Positions 35,290 through 46,364 of a DNA stretch of 64,000 nucleotides are shown piece after piece (the first letter of the stretch is position 1; every line of letters starts with the position of its first letter). The notes beneath the pieces are model-generated. The model worked only from the letters and a program-made list of their open reading frames with translations, ran no database searches and was not told the origin of the DNA. The translations under genes were made by a program, and so were the position numbers. The stretch is from Annona cherimola (Eukaryota; Streptophyta; Magnoliopsida; Magnoliales; Annonaceae), in the NCBI GenBank assembly GCA_030490835.1, contig CM059973.1, positions 60,392,008 to 60,456,007 on the forward strand, written 5' to 3'.

Positions 35290-35655
35290 GACTTCTTTGT
35301 AGATTTACTTAACTGAGATTTGCAACAATCATTTGTGAGCAAACTAATATCAGGTTCAATCATCCTTCATTCCGCAACTTTATTATAATTCGGTGGTATT
35401 TTGCAAGGTTTCTCATACAAAACTTCATAAGATAATACTTTGAGAGTAGCTTGATAGCTGTTGTAAACAAATTCCACCAATGGCATATATATCTTAGCCC
35501 CTTTCAAAATCTAATATGCACATTCTCAACATGTCTTTAACCACCTGATTTACCCATTTAGTTTTCTCATCCATTTGTGAATGAAATATTGTGCTAAACT
35601 TCAATTTGATTCCCATTTCTTGATGTGAACTACGTCCAAATCTTGAAGCAAATAT
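35290..35655 (-). pseudogene. Gypsy integrase C-terminal remnant
   Basis: The minus strand reads IFASRFGRSSHQEMGIKLKF, STIFHSQMDEKTKWVNQVVKDML, RMCILDF and, after frame changes, VYNSYQATLKVLSYEVLYEK. These match the Gypsy integrase stretch FTSRFW..LQ..LGT.L..STAFHPQTDGQ..R..Q.LEDMLR and AYN.SY..S....P.E.LYG. It is broken by stops and cut at the G tract (35659) where a MITE begins. No LTRs are attached. Confidence 0.75.
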
Positions 35656-35670
35656 GGTGGGGGGGGGGGG

Positions 35671-36310
35671 GGGTATTTGAAAAACCATAAAAATTTTAAA
35701 TCTAAAATTTTTCATTTTCTATAACTATCTTATTTTTTAATATTTTTCGCATCTTCCTATATAACTACCGTACTTTTCAATCATTTTTACATAATTACCT
35801 ATATAACTAACTAATTTATTTTAATTTAAGGTGTAATCGGATTAGCCCAGAATGCCCCACTTAGCCTACCTCAAAAAACTCATTTATAACAATTTTTTTT
35901 TTACTTTTTTCATCATACACTTGTTTATCTAACTGTATTTAATATATAGTCCAAGTTTTATCATTTTTAGATATGTGTACATTTTTTTTAGATTTTTAAA
36001 GATAAGGGTATTTTAAATGCATATATACACATAGATGTTTAAAAATCTCAAAAAAATATTTACACATATCTAAAAATAGTAAAAATTAATCTATATATTA
36101 AATACACTTAGATAAATGAATATATGAAGAAAAGGAAAAAATATATGGTAAATAAGTTTCTGAAGTGGTCTAATCGAGACATTTGTTTAGCCCGGGCTAA
36201 CAGGATCATTTCTCTTTTAACTTTATTCTTTTTACTCTTCATTATTACCCCTATCATATAACATTATTTTCTATCAATTCAAAAACTTTTACACAAAAAC
36301 TTTTCTATCA
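35671..36310 (+). mobile_element. Tourist-like MITE (copy 5), interrupted by foldback element 3
   Basis: The left end gggtatttgaaaaacc adjoins a 15-base G run (35659-35673). Its interior blocks (ataactatc, acaactacc-like, cttttcaatcattttta) break at 35826 and resume at 36215 with tttttaactttattcttttt-type sequence. The right inverted repeat is lost. Confidence 0.6.
35827..36214. mobile_element. Foldback element 3 of the shared-core family
   Basis: It is inserted in a Tourist MITE with a near-perfect 8-bp duplication, ttttaatt (35819-35826) and ttttaact (36215-36222). The inner ends gtaatcggattagccc and gggctaacaggatcat pair. The core arms include ctgtatttaatatatag, caagttttatcatttttaga and their inverted partners at 36060-36110. 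Confidence 0.85.
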
Positions 36311-37980
36311 ATTTGTAAATGAATATATATGGGGTTTTACATTACATGTCATATAATAATGCATTAACCCATTACACTTGTACTCATATACTAACAAAAT
36401 ATATCCATTACATTGAAATAATTTAATTAATTTAGAAATTTTATAAAACATCATTAATTGATAATAATTTTTTAACATACTCAACTAGATTAAATAATTA
36501 ATACCATTAAAGTATATATTAAAAATAATTTTCATAAAGAATCTCCAGACAAAATATTCAAACCATCACAAAACATTTTTACTCAATAATAAACGTTGAT
36601 GAACATTTATAAACATCCAAATAAAAGCAAAAAAATTCCCATTTACTTTTACACAACTTCCAAATCTCCACTTTTAGACTCTACAAAATTTCAATGTCTT
36701 TTTCACTTTAATTGACATAAAAAATAATAATAATATTTTAAAATAATATTCAATTCATTCTCCTGATTGCATCCTCAAATACCTTCATTTTCTAATTTTC
36801 AAATCCAAACACTGATTTGGAGACATTGATTTTCCTCATTATATGAAAATTTTAAAAATAAATGTTATTTTCATAATAAAATATCATTATAAAATTATTC
36901 ATATAAATTCTATGCTCATTTTAATCCTCAAAGAAAAATTCATTTTTCTTTACTCTATTAGGTTTCTAAAATTTCTAATTTTAACGTCACAAATATCATG
37001 ATTCCATATGAAATCACTTCCCAGTCATCACCATATATTAAATAAATACAACAAATAACAAAGAAAAAAATTAAAGATGAATGGCTTAACTAATTTTCAA
37101 TCACTTTTATCTGAGATCTAACAAACTTCAAAACTTTGCCAATAAAATCCACTACCACCCTAAATTTTCTTTCAACTCTCCTCTCCTCACTCCTCTCCTT
37201 TCTCTTCCGTTTTTTCTTTTTTTTTTTTCCCTTCTCTCCGATTTTTTTTCGCCCTCGAAACCTACATTACGGGATGCCTCTGTCAGTCCTGGTCATAGGG
37301 ATTTTGAAAAACATTCAAAAAAGTCCCTCTCCTCTTCCGAGTTATAATTAAAAAACTTTAAGGTTTTACACTCTTGTTCATTTTGGTTATTATTAAGATT
37401 CTTTTCTGATTGGTATTAATAGGATAATTCACGCTTTAATATTTTATATCATTTTTTTCCTCTAGAAATGGCTGCGTTGTTTCGTTTATTTTCGTCTCCT
37501 CCTTATTCTTCACCACCGTATTATATTTGTGCTAGTTAACGTTTATTTTAAAAAATTCTATTCATTATTGTACGTATTTTGGTATTTTGGGTGGCATATT
37601 TTAAGTTTAACATATAAACTTAATAATTATGAATGTACAAATTTATCAATATGTAACTAATTAAAAATAACTTAATATTTTTCCATAAAAAATTAAATAT
37701 TTATAACATCATAATATGAAAGGATGACGCCATTGGTTCAAACGGAACCAGTCCTTTTGGTAGTTTGATTACAGGTTCGATTGCAAAAATATTGTTTATA
37801 ATAATAATAATAAATATGCAGCTAAAAATTTTATTAGACATTAGATTATATGTAACTTAAATTCATTATATTTTACCTGTACATAAAATTATACATGACG
37901 AAAAAATGATAATCTACAAAAACTATATGCAGCTAGTTTTTGATGTACATATGAATATATGCAATTTCTTCTACTCTTAA
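36311..37980. other. A+T-rich DNA without recognisable features
   Basis: Long A+T-rich stretches and a CT-rich tract (37165-37250) with tttcttttttttttt runs. No terminal repeats, no coding frames of interest. Confidence 0.5.
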
Positions 37981-38091
37981 ATATAGAAGAATTTCTTGGA
38001 TCTCTCTATCCCTAATCCCTTTAATATTGAAAGGGATTAGGGATAGAGTGATTCTTTTTTTCAAAAAAAAATATATATATAGAAGAATTTC
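37981..38091. mobile_element. Small hairpin insertion with 15-bp target duplication and A-rich tail
   Basis: The 15-base repeat atatagaagaatttc lies at 37981-37995 and 38077-38091, with no mismatch. Between them, 81 bp hold a perfect 19-bp stem (38004-38022 with 38030-38048, ctctatccctaatcccttt) around the loop aatattg, then ttttttt and c followed by nine A. The long target duplication and A-rich tail suggest target-primed (LINE-driven) insertion. No pol III boxes are visible. Confidence 0.7.
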
Positions 38092-38390
38092 CAAATATAC
38101 TCATTAATTGTAACCTTAATTCCTTATATGTCCATACACTTTTCATAATTTTTCTCAAGAAAAATTCTTGTTCCCATAACATTTGTTTTTAACTCCTAAT
38201 ATAACCATAATATTTTAAAATTTCTTCTCATACTTATAACATATCACTTTAAATTCCAATCAAACACATAAAGTCAAAACAACTATTAACTACCTTTTAA
38301 AAAAACGATTTTGCTCCTTAAAAAGTGTTTCTAATTGAAATAATTTACACTCAATATGATATTTGAATTACTTAATGTCACAAGCTTATC

Positions 38391-39000
38391 TATAATAGCC
38401 CCGAACCGAATCTCATATCGAAAAGGGTAAAAAGTTCCTAGTAGTTTATAAGTGGGTCTTAAGTTCAATATGGTGTGACACGTTTTAAAGCCGTGCGGCT
38501 AAGCTGTTAGGCCAGAGCGGACAATATTATACTGTAAGGCCCATAGCCCATAAGCCCAATGGATTTTTTTGAGTCTATGTGCTCTATGCGTCAGGCCCAA
38601 TGGTGACTTCTCTGGGTTTGTGCATGACAAGTGGTATCAGAGCGGCTCCCCCTCCAGTAGATGTGGTTCGAAGAGTTGAACTAGTGAAAGTGAGGGCTGC
38701 AAGAAGAAGTCCAGAGTTAGGTTGTTGTTCAAGGACGAACGAGGCGGAAGCTGGTGGGCTTGTAATAGCCCAGAACGTAATCTCACATCGAAAAGGGGAG
38801 AAAGTTCTTGGTAGTTTATAAGTGGGTCTCAAGCTCAATATGGTGTGACGCATTTTAAAGCCGTGCAGCTAATCTACCAGGCCAGAGCGGACAATATCAC
38901 GCTGTGAGGCCCATAGCCCACAGACCCAATGGATGTTTTCTGGGTCTGTGTGCTCTATGCATCAGGCTCGATGGTCGCTTTTCTGGGTCTGTGCGGGACA
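38391..39000 (+). mobile_element. Complete TRIM retrotransposon
   Basis: The LTRs (38391-38629 and 38761-39000, about 240 bp) start tataatagcccc/tgtaatagccca and end gcatgaca/gcgggaca. A perfect 5-bp duplication ttatc flanks the element (38386-38390, 39001-39005). The primer site TGGTATCAGAGC (38632-38643) is a full match to the initiator-Met complement. A purine-rich tract gaggcggaagctggtgggct (38741-38760) precedes the 3' LTR. The internal region is only 131 bp and encodes nothing. TRIMs rely on proteins from other elements. Confidence 0.95.
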
Positions 39001-39912
39001 TTATCATTTACTAATATTAATTAAGAAATGTTAAAGTTGAATTATTTCAATCAAGAAATTATAGAAGGCCAAAATCATTTTTCAATAGAATAGTTAATGG
39101 TTGTTTTTATTATATGGGTACGATAGAAATTTAGGTTGAAATTTTAAGGGTATAAAAGAATTTTTTGAAATATTATTAGTATAAAAGGAATTATAGTGTT
39201 GTGGGTATAAGAGTAATTTTCCCTTCTTCCTATGTCCATAAAGTTATCCAAAAATTCCTCAGTCCAAGCATGAATGTCCGTATACAAATTTTTTTTTATA
39301 TTTTAAATATTTTATTTCAAATATTAAAAATAAAAACTATATTTTTATAAACATTTATGCTTGGACCCACTTAAATATATTAAAAAATTTATAAAATAAA
39401 AATAAATTGTTTAGTGCACCCAATTGCAATGGATCTAGTACCAAATTTGAATATACAAAAGTTTATTTATAGTGGCTTGACTACATAAAAATTTCGTAAC
39501 GAAATTAAAATTTGATACAATGAATGAAAATAAATTAAATTCATTCAATAAACTCAATTTCATACAAATTTCATCGTAAAACTTGGTTCTTCCAATTCAT
39601 AAAATGCATGAATAACAAAAAAGTTTTCTTCGAATCTGGCTTCACAATATCCTTAATCCTGCGTGCAACTAAAAAGAAGAAATATTAGAAATATGTAATG
39701 TAGATTTGTTTAATAATAAATCATTGCAATCTAAGTTGTTTAGTTGCAATAGTTAGCTGCAATAGACCTATAGAATCTAGGGCCAGAACCACCAAGTCCA
39801 AAATTTATAATAATCACATAACTTTTAGAAATAATATGATTGCTTAATAAGAGAAGTCATATATTCTACTATATGATTTTCTAAAGTGACAACTTTGCAT
39901 ATTAATATGGAG

Positions 39913-40712
39913 GAGCATGATTATATACATCTTGATGTATTTTATGCAAAATACAATATTCATTTATTTTATCTTATTTTTATTTTTATTTGATCTTTTC
40001 CTTGTAAATATATTTTCCTAATTGTATTTAATCCATATATCAAGTTTTATCATTTTATAATAATTTTATATTTTTATTTTTTATTTTTTGAAAATACCAA
40101 TGTCAAGGGTATTTAAGTCAGGAGCACAATTATATGCACCAAGATGTATTTTAAGTCAAAATATAACATTCACTTATTTTATAACTAGTTATATTTTTTT
40201 GAATTTTCTTTACAAATATATTTTTCTAAGTGTATTTGATCTATGCGTAGTTTTAACATTTTACAATACTTTTATGTATTTATTTTTAAATTTTTAGAAA
40301 AACATCAATTTCAAGGTCATCTTGGTCATTTTTCACCCTCAAAGACTTGATTTTTAAAAAGTAAAAAATAAATATGTAAAAGTATTGTAAAATGACAAAA
40401 AATTTTATAAGATTGAATACACTTATGTAAACATATTTATGAAAAATAAAAAAAAATAATTGTAAAAATAAACGAATGGTGCATTTTAGCCTCAATACAT
40501 CATGATGTATATAATCGAACTTCTTTGAGTCATTTTTCACCCTTTCAAAGATTTAATTTTAAAAAATTAAAAATAAATATATCAAAGTATTATAAAACGA
40601 TAAAACTTTGTCCATAGATTTAATGCACTTAGGATACTATGTTTATGTAACTAATTATGAAAATAAATAAATATTGTATTTTAGCTTAAAATATATCATG
40701 ATGTATATAACC
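39913..40712. mobile_element. Foldback element 4 (outer), containing element 5
   Basis: The left arm ggagcatgattatatacatc pairs with gatgtatataaccag on the right. The core blocks ttgtatttaatccatatatc and aagttttatcattttataa pair with 40590-40640. The centre is interrupted at 40121 by a second member of the same family. Flanks (aatatgga/agtatggg) are a 6/8 match. Confidence 0.7.
40121..40524. mobile_element. Foldback element 5, nested in the loop of element 4
   Basis: The ends ggagcacaattatatgc and gtatataatcgaacttc pair. Flanks ttaagtca (40113-40120) and ttgagtca (40525-40532) match at 7 of 8. The ends match those of element 4, so these two belong to one end-type and inserted sequentially. 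Confidence 0.8.
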
Positions 40713-40718
40713 AGTATG

Positions 40719-41412
40719 GGTGATATATGAGGCGGGTTAACTAGTAACCCGTCTCTTACCCGATCCATTTTTAGTTGGGTAAAACCAATACTTTGTTTAC
40801 CCGATATAAGGATGGGTCAGACATTTTGACCTGAATTTAAAAATAAGATTGAAGTGGGTCGACTATGTATCGACCCACCCCGCAAATATTGATTTATTAA
40901 AAATTATAAACCTATGTCTAAATCTTATTATTATTTTCTTCAAAATTTCTACATTTGTTATAATTAGCTATATCAACAAATGAAAAATTAATCACCAATT
41001 TATCTGAAAAACAATTTAAGATTCATAAGAGGAATTTACACATATACATATAACTCTTATATATAATTGTAATAGTTTCTCATGTTTTGTTTTCATAATG
41101 ATTGTTTTTTAATAATTAGTAAAATATTGAAGCATATAATATTTAAATTTAGCAAAGTGTATCTTTATGTTTGATAGGTATATAAATTCGTAAAATTATC
41201 TTATTTGACCCGTATTTTTTTACCTAATATACTGTGCCAAAATCAGTCCGATACCAACCTAAAGTTTGTCCCAAATATATTTAAAAAAGTGATGGTCAAA
41301 ATTACCTTGTCCCAATTTAGTATAGAAATAGGGTCAAACAAAATTTTTTAAAAAGTAAGGTCTAGATTGAACAAACACTAACCTGATACAGCCCACCCTA
41401 ATTCCAACCCTT
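40719..41412. mobile_element. Decayed hAT-like element
   Basis: The left end tatgggtgatatatgaggcg then ggttaac, and the right end cagcccaccctaattccaac followed by cctta, form eroded inverted repeats like those at 2925. The interior shows many gacccg/gggtcg words and ggtcaaacaaaatttttt, matching ggtcaaacaagattttgg at 4610. The flanks are too eroded for a reliable target duplication. Confidence 0.6.
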
Positions 41413-43041
41413 ATAATCAAGCTCCTAGTATGGAATGCCATTAGATATCTTATGACGATAACAACAAAAGTGCAACAACGTAATCTATTTGGAATTGAGA
41501 TAAAGACATAAGGCTCTAATATTCACAATAATATGAAAGAATAAAAAATGTTGAAATTTAACGTGAAATCTTCACAATTTACATCTATCCTTAGGATAAA
41601 CGGGTTTATTAAAGCAGATCAATCCTCGTGCGTAAAGACCACTTACAACAGCAAGATCTAGAAGGAATAAACGAATTTCCTTTTTCTTGCATACTTTGTC
41701 TATGGTTGTCATTTCTTCTTGTACAAGTTCTTGGTGATTTTTTTTTTTTTGGCATTTTGATCACTCTAATTAAGTATGCTTATTTATATTTTAATTCACA
41801 AGTATTGCATATTTGGTTTTTAAAACCTCATAACTTTGTTTCATTGCATTTTAACTCTACCCTTATACACCCTTAAAAAACCCAGATAATGGTTATTATA
41901 TTTAGATCAAAAGTCTAAAATGCCCTTACAGCTACCACAACTCTGAAATCTTTTATTTCTTTTTTTTTTTATTTATTGCATTCACAATCTCATCTTTGTT
42001 CCCACATCTGAAAGAGAAATCTACCGACATGCAACACTCAGTGATTTCGTCAAGGGCAAAGTGTTTTCATTAAGAACAGTGATGCATTGCTAGTGTTTTC
42101 CTCGTTGGCAGCATGTTGGTGGTTAGCAGCATTGAAAGGGGTTCCTGGGACAAGAATCACAAGGAAAGAAGTAGGCAAGGATTCCTGAAATATTTCCCTA
42201 CTGAGAAGCCAAAGCCACGAAAACAACCCGACGACCACTACGAACTCCTCACGAGTCAGAAGTACTCTACTAGCGAAGAAGTCCATTTCAAGTAGGATTG
42301 CAACACTGACGGCTACAACGAATGACATCATATAAAAACTGACAAAATGACAAATAAAATGTGGGGATCACTGGTGGAATTCTGCACTTGAAAAGCTCAA
42401 GGCATCGTCGCCCATGGAGATCGATGTTGAGACCACAGCGCCACCACGCCGCACCCCACTTCACCATCTAAGCTGACCCCATCCTTTTCCCTGCAACTCT
42501 AGTTGTGAGGATTTCACCGACTAAACCCAATAACATTTACATGTAGCTACATTAGTGGCCAAATTAATTGGAGCTTCGTTGCCAACCATCCTGACCAAAA
42601 CCATTAACCAGATAATAGATTAAAAATTTATACGTAACTATATAGTTTGAGTAAAATCGAAAGTCAAGTAATTTTTATTTAATTAAGATATATTCAATTG
42701 ATTATTTTCATTTATACTTTATTTGTTGCACCTTTTATTTTCTGATAATATTTTTTGCAACTATTTTTATAATATTTGCAAATAGTAATTTTATTTTTTA
42801 CATCGTCTTTTTTCTCATTTGAATAAAACTTTTAACACCCATTGAAAGATCCGAACAAACTGATACACTTGTAATTTTAGGCAAACCAAATTGGTACAAA
42901 TACAATCTATTTAAACGGGTTTGCTTCTGTGAAATCCTTTTTCTACGTAACTTCATTTTTAAATCTTGGTAGTTAATAAAAAGTTCACTTTATCTATCAG
43001 ATTTATAATCATTTATATTATTATATAAACCATTTCATTTG
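41413..43041. other. Mostly unassigned DNA
   Basis: Apart from the frame at 42113-42295, no terminal repeats or domains were recognised. A moderately G+C-rich patch lies at 42380-42500. Confidence 0.4.
42113..42295 (+). pseudogene. Possible fragment of a host coding exon
   Basis: The frame reads GSWDKNHKERSRQGFLKYFP then TEKPKPRKQPDDHYELLTSQ and EEVHFK. It is a charged, non-repetitive sequence with balanced codons, unlike the random A+T-rich frames around it. A continuation in another frame (DCNTDGYNE) would suggest a decayed gene. I do not recognise the family and see no splice sites with confidence. The opposite strand is also open but hydrophobic and less protein-like. Confidence 0.25.
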
Positions 43042-43219
43042 TTTAATACCATTGTGCATGGGTCCCATCCATAAATATCTAAAATTAATTTAATAAAATG
43101 TTTAATACCATTGTGCATAGGTCCCATCCATAAATGTTTAACATTAATGTAATAAAATGTTTAATACCATTGTGCATGGATCCCATCCATAAATGTATAA
43201 AATTAATGTAATAAAATGG
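43042..43219. repeat. Three tandem copies of a 59-bp unit
   Basis: Units at 43042, 43101 and 43160 each begin tttaataccattgtgcat and end aataaaatg, differing at a few sites. The arrangement is recent slippage or unequal exchange. Confidence 0.9.
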
Positions 43220-43407
43220 TTTAAAGCTAAATATCAATTTTAAAATTATATTTTCAATATCTAAACTGTCTAAAATATTATTTCTATGTGGGTAAATGAT
43301 TTTATAAAATATTATTACATTCTAATATATGTGTAAATGGATTTAAGTATTTTTCATGATGTATGTATAAATATATATTTTTCAATAAATGTAGCCCATA
43401 AACATTT

Positions 43408-43880
43408 TTTTTTTATAGAAGCTAGTGTTAATTACCAAAAAGAGAAAACAAAATGGCTCCCGGCCCTGTCTATCACTCATAGTTTCTGTGATGCATGGAA
43501 GGGGAGCCATTCCCCACATATAGTCCATCAAAATCTTTCCAAAACAAATCCTTTATAAATTCAGGAGGATTTTTTCCTCCATGTACAGTTGCAATTGCCT
43601 TGCAGAAGAACCAATTTAACTAAGCGTGGGCCCATTGGTTGCCAATTCTTAAGACATCCTGAGAGGAAACATCGTCAAAAGCATTCCTAAGTCTTCTGAT
43701 CTCGACTACCAGCACCCTTGTGATAGATCTAATAGAAGCCTCCTCAGATAACCAATTGATTAGCGGCATCACAATCTACTCTTTTGAACCCCAGATTTGT
43801 TAACCATTCTATACCTAATAGCATTGCTTTGGCTTCCATCCAAGAATAGCCAGCCAATAAATTCATATAAACAAAAATTT
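43408..43880 (-). pseudogene. Degenerate LINE 3' end with RNase H remnant
   Basis: A poly(A) tail (ten T at about 43407-43416 on the plus strand) follows, on the minus strand, a broken frame. It includes WMEAKAMLLGIEWLTNLGFK and RVDCDAANQLV, the Glu- and Asp-containing part of a LINE RNase H (compare EANAVLLATRW and IESDS at 5060-5596). Stops are frequent. No endonuclease or RT is visible. Confidence 0.6.
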
Positions 43881-44066
43881 TTATCGTACATGTAACAATC
43901 ACTAAAACGAACTTCACTTTTGATAAGAAAAATTTTCATGCATAAGCTTAATTTTAGGTGCTTAACATCATTAGCAGGAAATAGTAAGTCACTGAAAAAT
44001 CAAATGCTGCGTGGCATAAAGGCATTAACAACCAAATAGAAGTTTCCTTGCTTATAATTCACAAAT

Positions 44067-46364
44067 TGTAACGCCTTGCCAACCAGGTCCGTGGCTGTTA
44101 TTGCTTTACACTACAGGATCGATGATAATAGAAAGAATGCACAGGTGTAACAGCTTAAATCATGATCTAATAAAATAGCACTGTAGATCACTATAAACAT
44201 AATGTCTCATCAAATCTAAAGCAAGCTATTTTTTACTGCTCAAATTCATAAAATATATACATCATGTCTTCTTTATATCAATCTGAAAATAAACAATTCT
44301 AAATCTGACTTCATCAAATCTTAGCCTCGTCTTCACCCATCCTATGTTGGTCTTCACCCAAATGATAGAATACGGTGAGTATGGGCAAACTCGGTAAGTA
44401 AGATAGTTAATAAAAAACTGCTAAATACTGAAAATTAGCTCATAAACATTTGAAAAACTAAAATTTATTACCTAATACTTAAAAATCTCTATTATCATCT
44501 TAAGAGGTCATAATCAAGTGAAATCTCCACCATGAAAAATCTGCTCATCAATAACTTCTAGTAATAATCTCTTATAGATAATCCAACCCATCCAATGAAC
44601 TTAGAACATTCAAAAATGTAGAAATCAACATTTGGATCATCAAAATCGAACATTGATATCAAAATCTATACAAAACATTTTTTATGGTTCATGGGGCCAC
44701 TAATAAACTTAGAACATTCAAAAATGTAGAAATCGACATTTGGATCATCAAAATTGAACATCGATATCAAAATCTGCGCAAAAAACAATTTTGATGGTTC
44801 ACGAGACACCATTTATTCCTGAATGAGCTACTGCCAACATTCTTTAGTACTCAAGTTAGAGTATTTTGTATGAAATATTTTTCAGAAACTATTATGTGAA
44901 TTTATAGCCAACGTAAGATATTTTTGTAAAATATTTCATTCTTGAGGGGCTTTATACAAATTTATTGAAATTTTTTCTTATGAAATTCCTTCACAAGTCA
45001 CAAGTTGAGAGGATATTCTATAATAATCTTTTTACAAATCTTGCAAATTTTCAAGCAAGATTTGGGTTTTTATGTAATTTCTTCAAAATAAGTACCGTTT
45101 TGCAAAATCACAAATTCAGGAGAGGTTTCTGTAAAATTTCCTTCAAAATCAAAATTACAATAGTTCTCTCCTTCCAACCCCCTGTCAAGTTCTGGTAGTT
45201 TGCAGAAACTGCCCAAATAAAATCTGATTTTTGCTCTTGTTGTGTACTTGGATTCCTTATTTAATATAGATTCGTTAAATATTTTTCTTTGTATGAATCT
45301 ATAGAGTATGGGAAAAAGTAGATAAATTTACAAAAAAATTAAAATCTTTGATAACAAAGTGTAAAAACTTCCACTTGTATGATCGACTTACTCATGGAGG
45401 GATTTACTGAGATGAGTTTGAGAATCTTACAAAAAAAATTTATTATTTCTTTTGAGGATCCACATTCTTTAACAAAAACTATTTGAATCTCTATATAGAA
45501 AAGTCCATTTGATTCGAAATTCTAGGAGTAGGTTTCTAAAATTATTTTCTCTAATCTGGACAATCTATTTCTCAAAATAATGCTATTGTCATCAGATTTA
45601 ACGTTACTTAATAAAAGGTTAAAATTAAATATCTCTTCAAATAGCTATTCAAATTAATTTTTAATTAAATTCATTCATCATACACACTATGAAATCTCTC
45701 AAAAAATGTTTCTAATGGATTAGATTAGTATTTTTACATCTGCATTTTCCCATAAAAATTATTGCGTTTTCTTCTTAAAATACATAATCACCACTTTAAA
45801 TTTTCTAAAAAAAATCATTCTATCTGAAAATCTGTAACTTCGACAAAGGTGAAATTTTTGTAGGAAAGCTAAGTAAATATTTATCTTACTATTATATGGT
45901 CATAACTCTCTGATTATGTTCAAAATATATTTATTTCATGATATTATATTTTATATGGCTAGTTGCTACCCTTCATTGAAACAAATAAAATTACAATATT
46001 ATGTATTTTACTAACAATTCTACTACTTATTAACTATGATAGAAATATCATGAATGATTTGGATGTAAGATATAAGTTGCATATTTTATAAAATCTACAC
46101 GATTAACTAGAAAGGATTCCATGCAGTCATACCTTCAGAATCACTTCTTCTTCATCTTCGTCGTCTCCGTGCTTTCTTTGCTTCAGATATATGAAACTCA
46201 AAGTGTCTCTTCCTCCTTTTTATATCAATAGCGCCACTCCACTTGCCCATGCATTGAAGGTGTTGCGTACGCGTGCTACGCATTAATGGCGCCGAACGTG
46301 TGCTTCAAGTTAATGGCAGTGCGTACCTTTTTTTTTTTTTTTTTTTTTAAATCTGGCAGTTACA
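44067..46364 (-). repeat. 3' LTR of the 8-kb Gypsy-type element
   Basis: This 2298-bp LTR aligns with 47589-52087 through gatcgatgataat, 'catgatctaataaaata', gggcaaactcggtaagtaag and the tail 'tcagatatatgaaactcaaa'. Relative to the partner it lacks roughly 640 bp near 44450 and carries a private tandem duplication at 44585-44795. Confidence 0.85.
44585..44795. repeat. Tandem duplication of about 112 bp in the 3' LTR
   Basis: Two copies begin acttagaacattcaaaaatg and run through tcaaaatc to 'tttttatggttca'/'ttttgatggttca'. Confidence 0.85.

Noticed and set aside
37136..37351. Membrane-like frame (Leu/Phe/Ser runs)
   Set aside because: It is produced by a tttctt/ctcctc low-complexity tract; no conserved feature.
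37727..37795. tRNA B-box-like ggttcgattgc
   Set aside because: No A box, tail or target duplication could be found, so a SINE call is not supported.
38000..38050. Telomere-like ccctaatccc repeat
   Set aside because: Only one imperfect unit per arm; it is part of a hairpin, not an array.
42050..42331. 93-codon minus-strand hydrophobic frame
   Set aside because: It overlaps a more protein-like plus-strand frame; no signal or domain is convincing on this strand.
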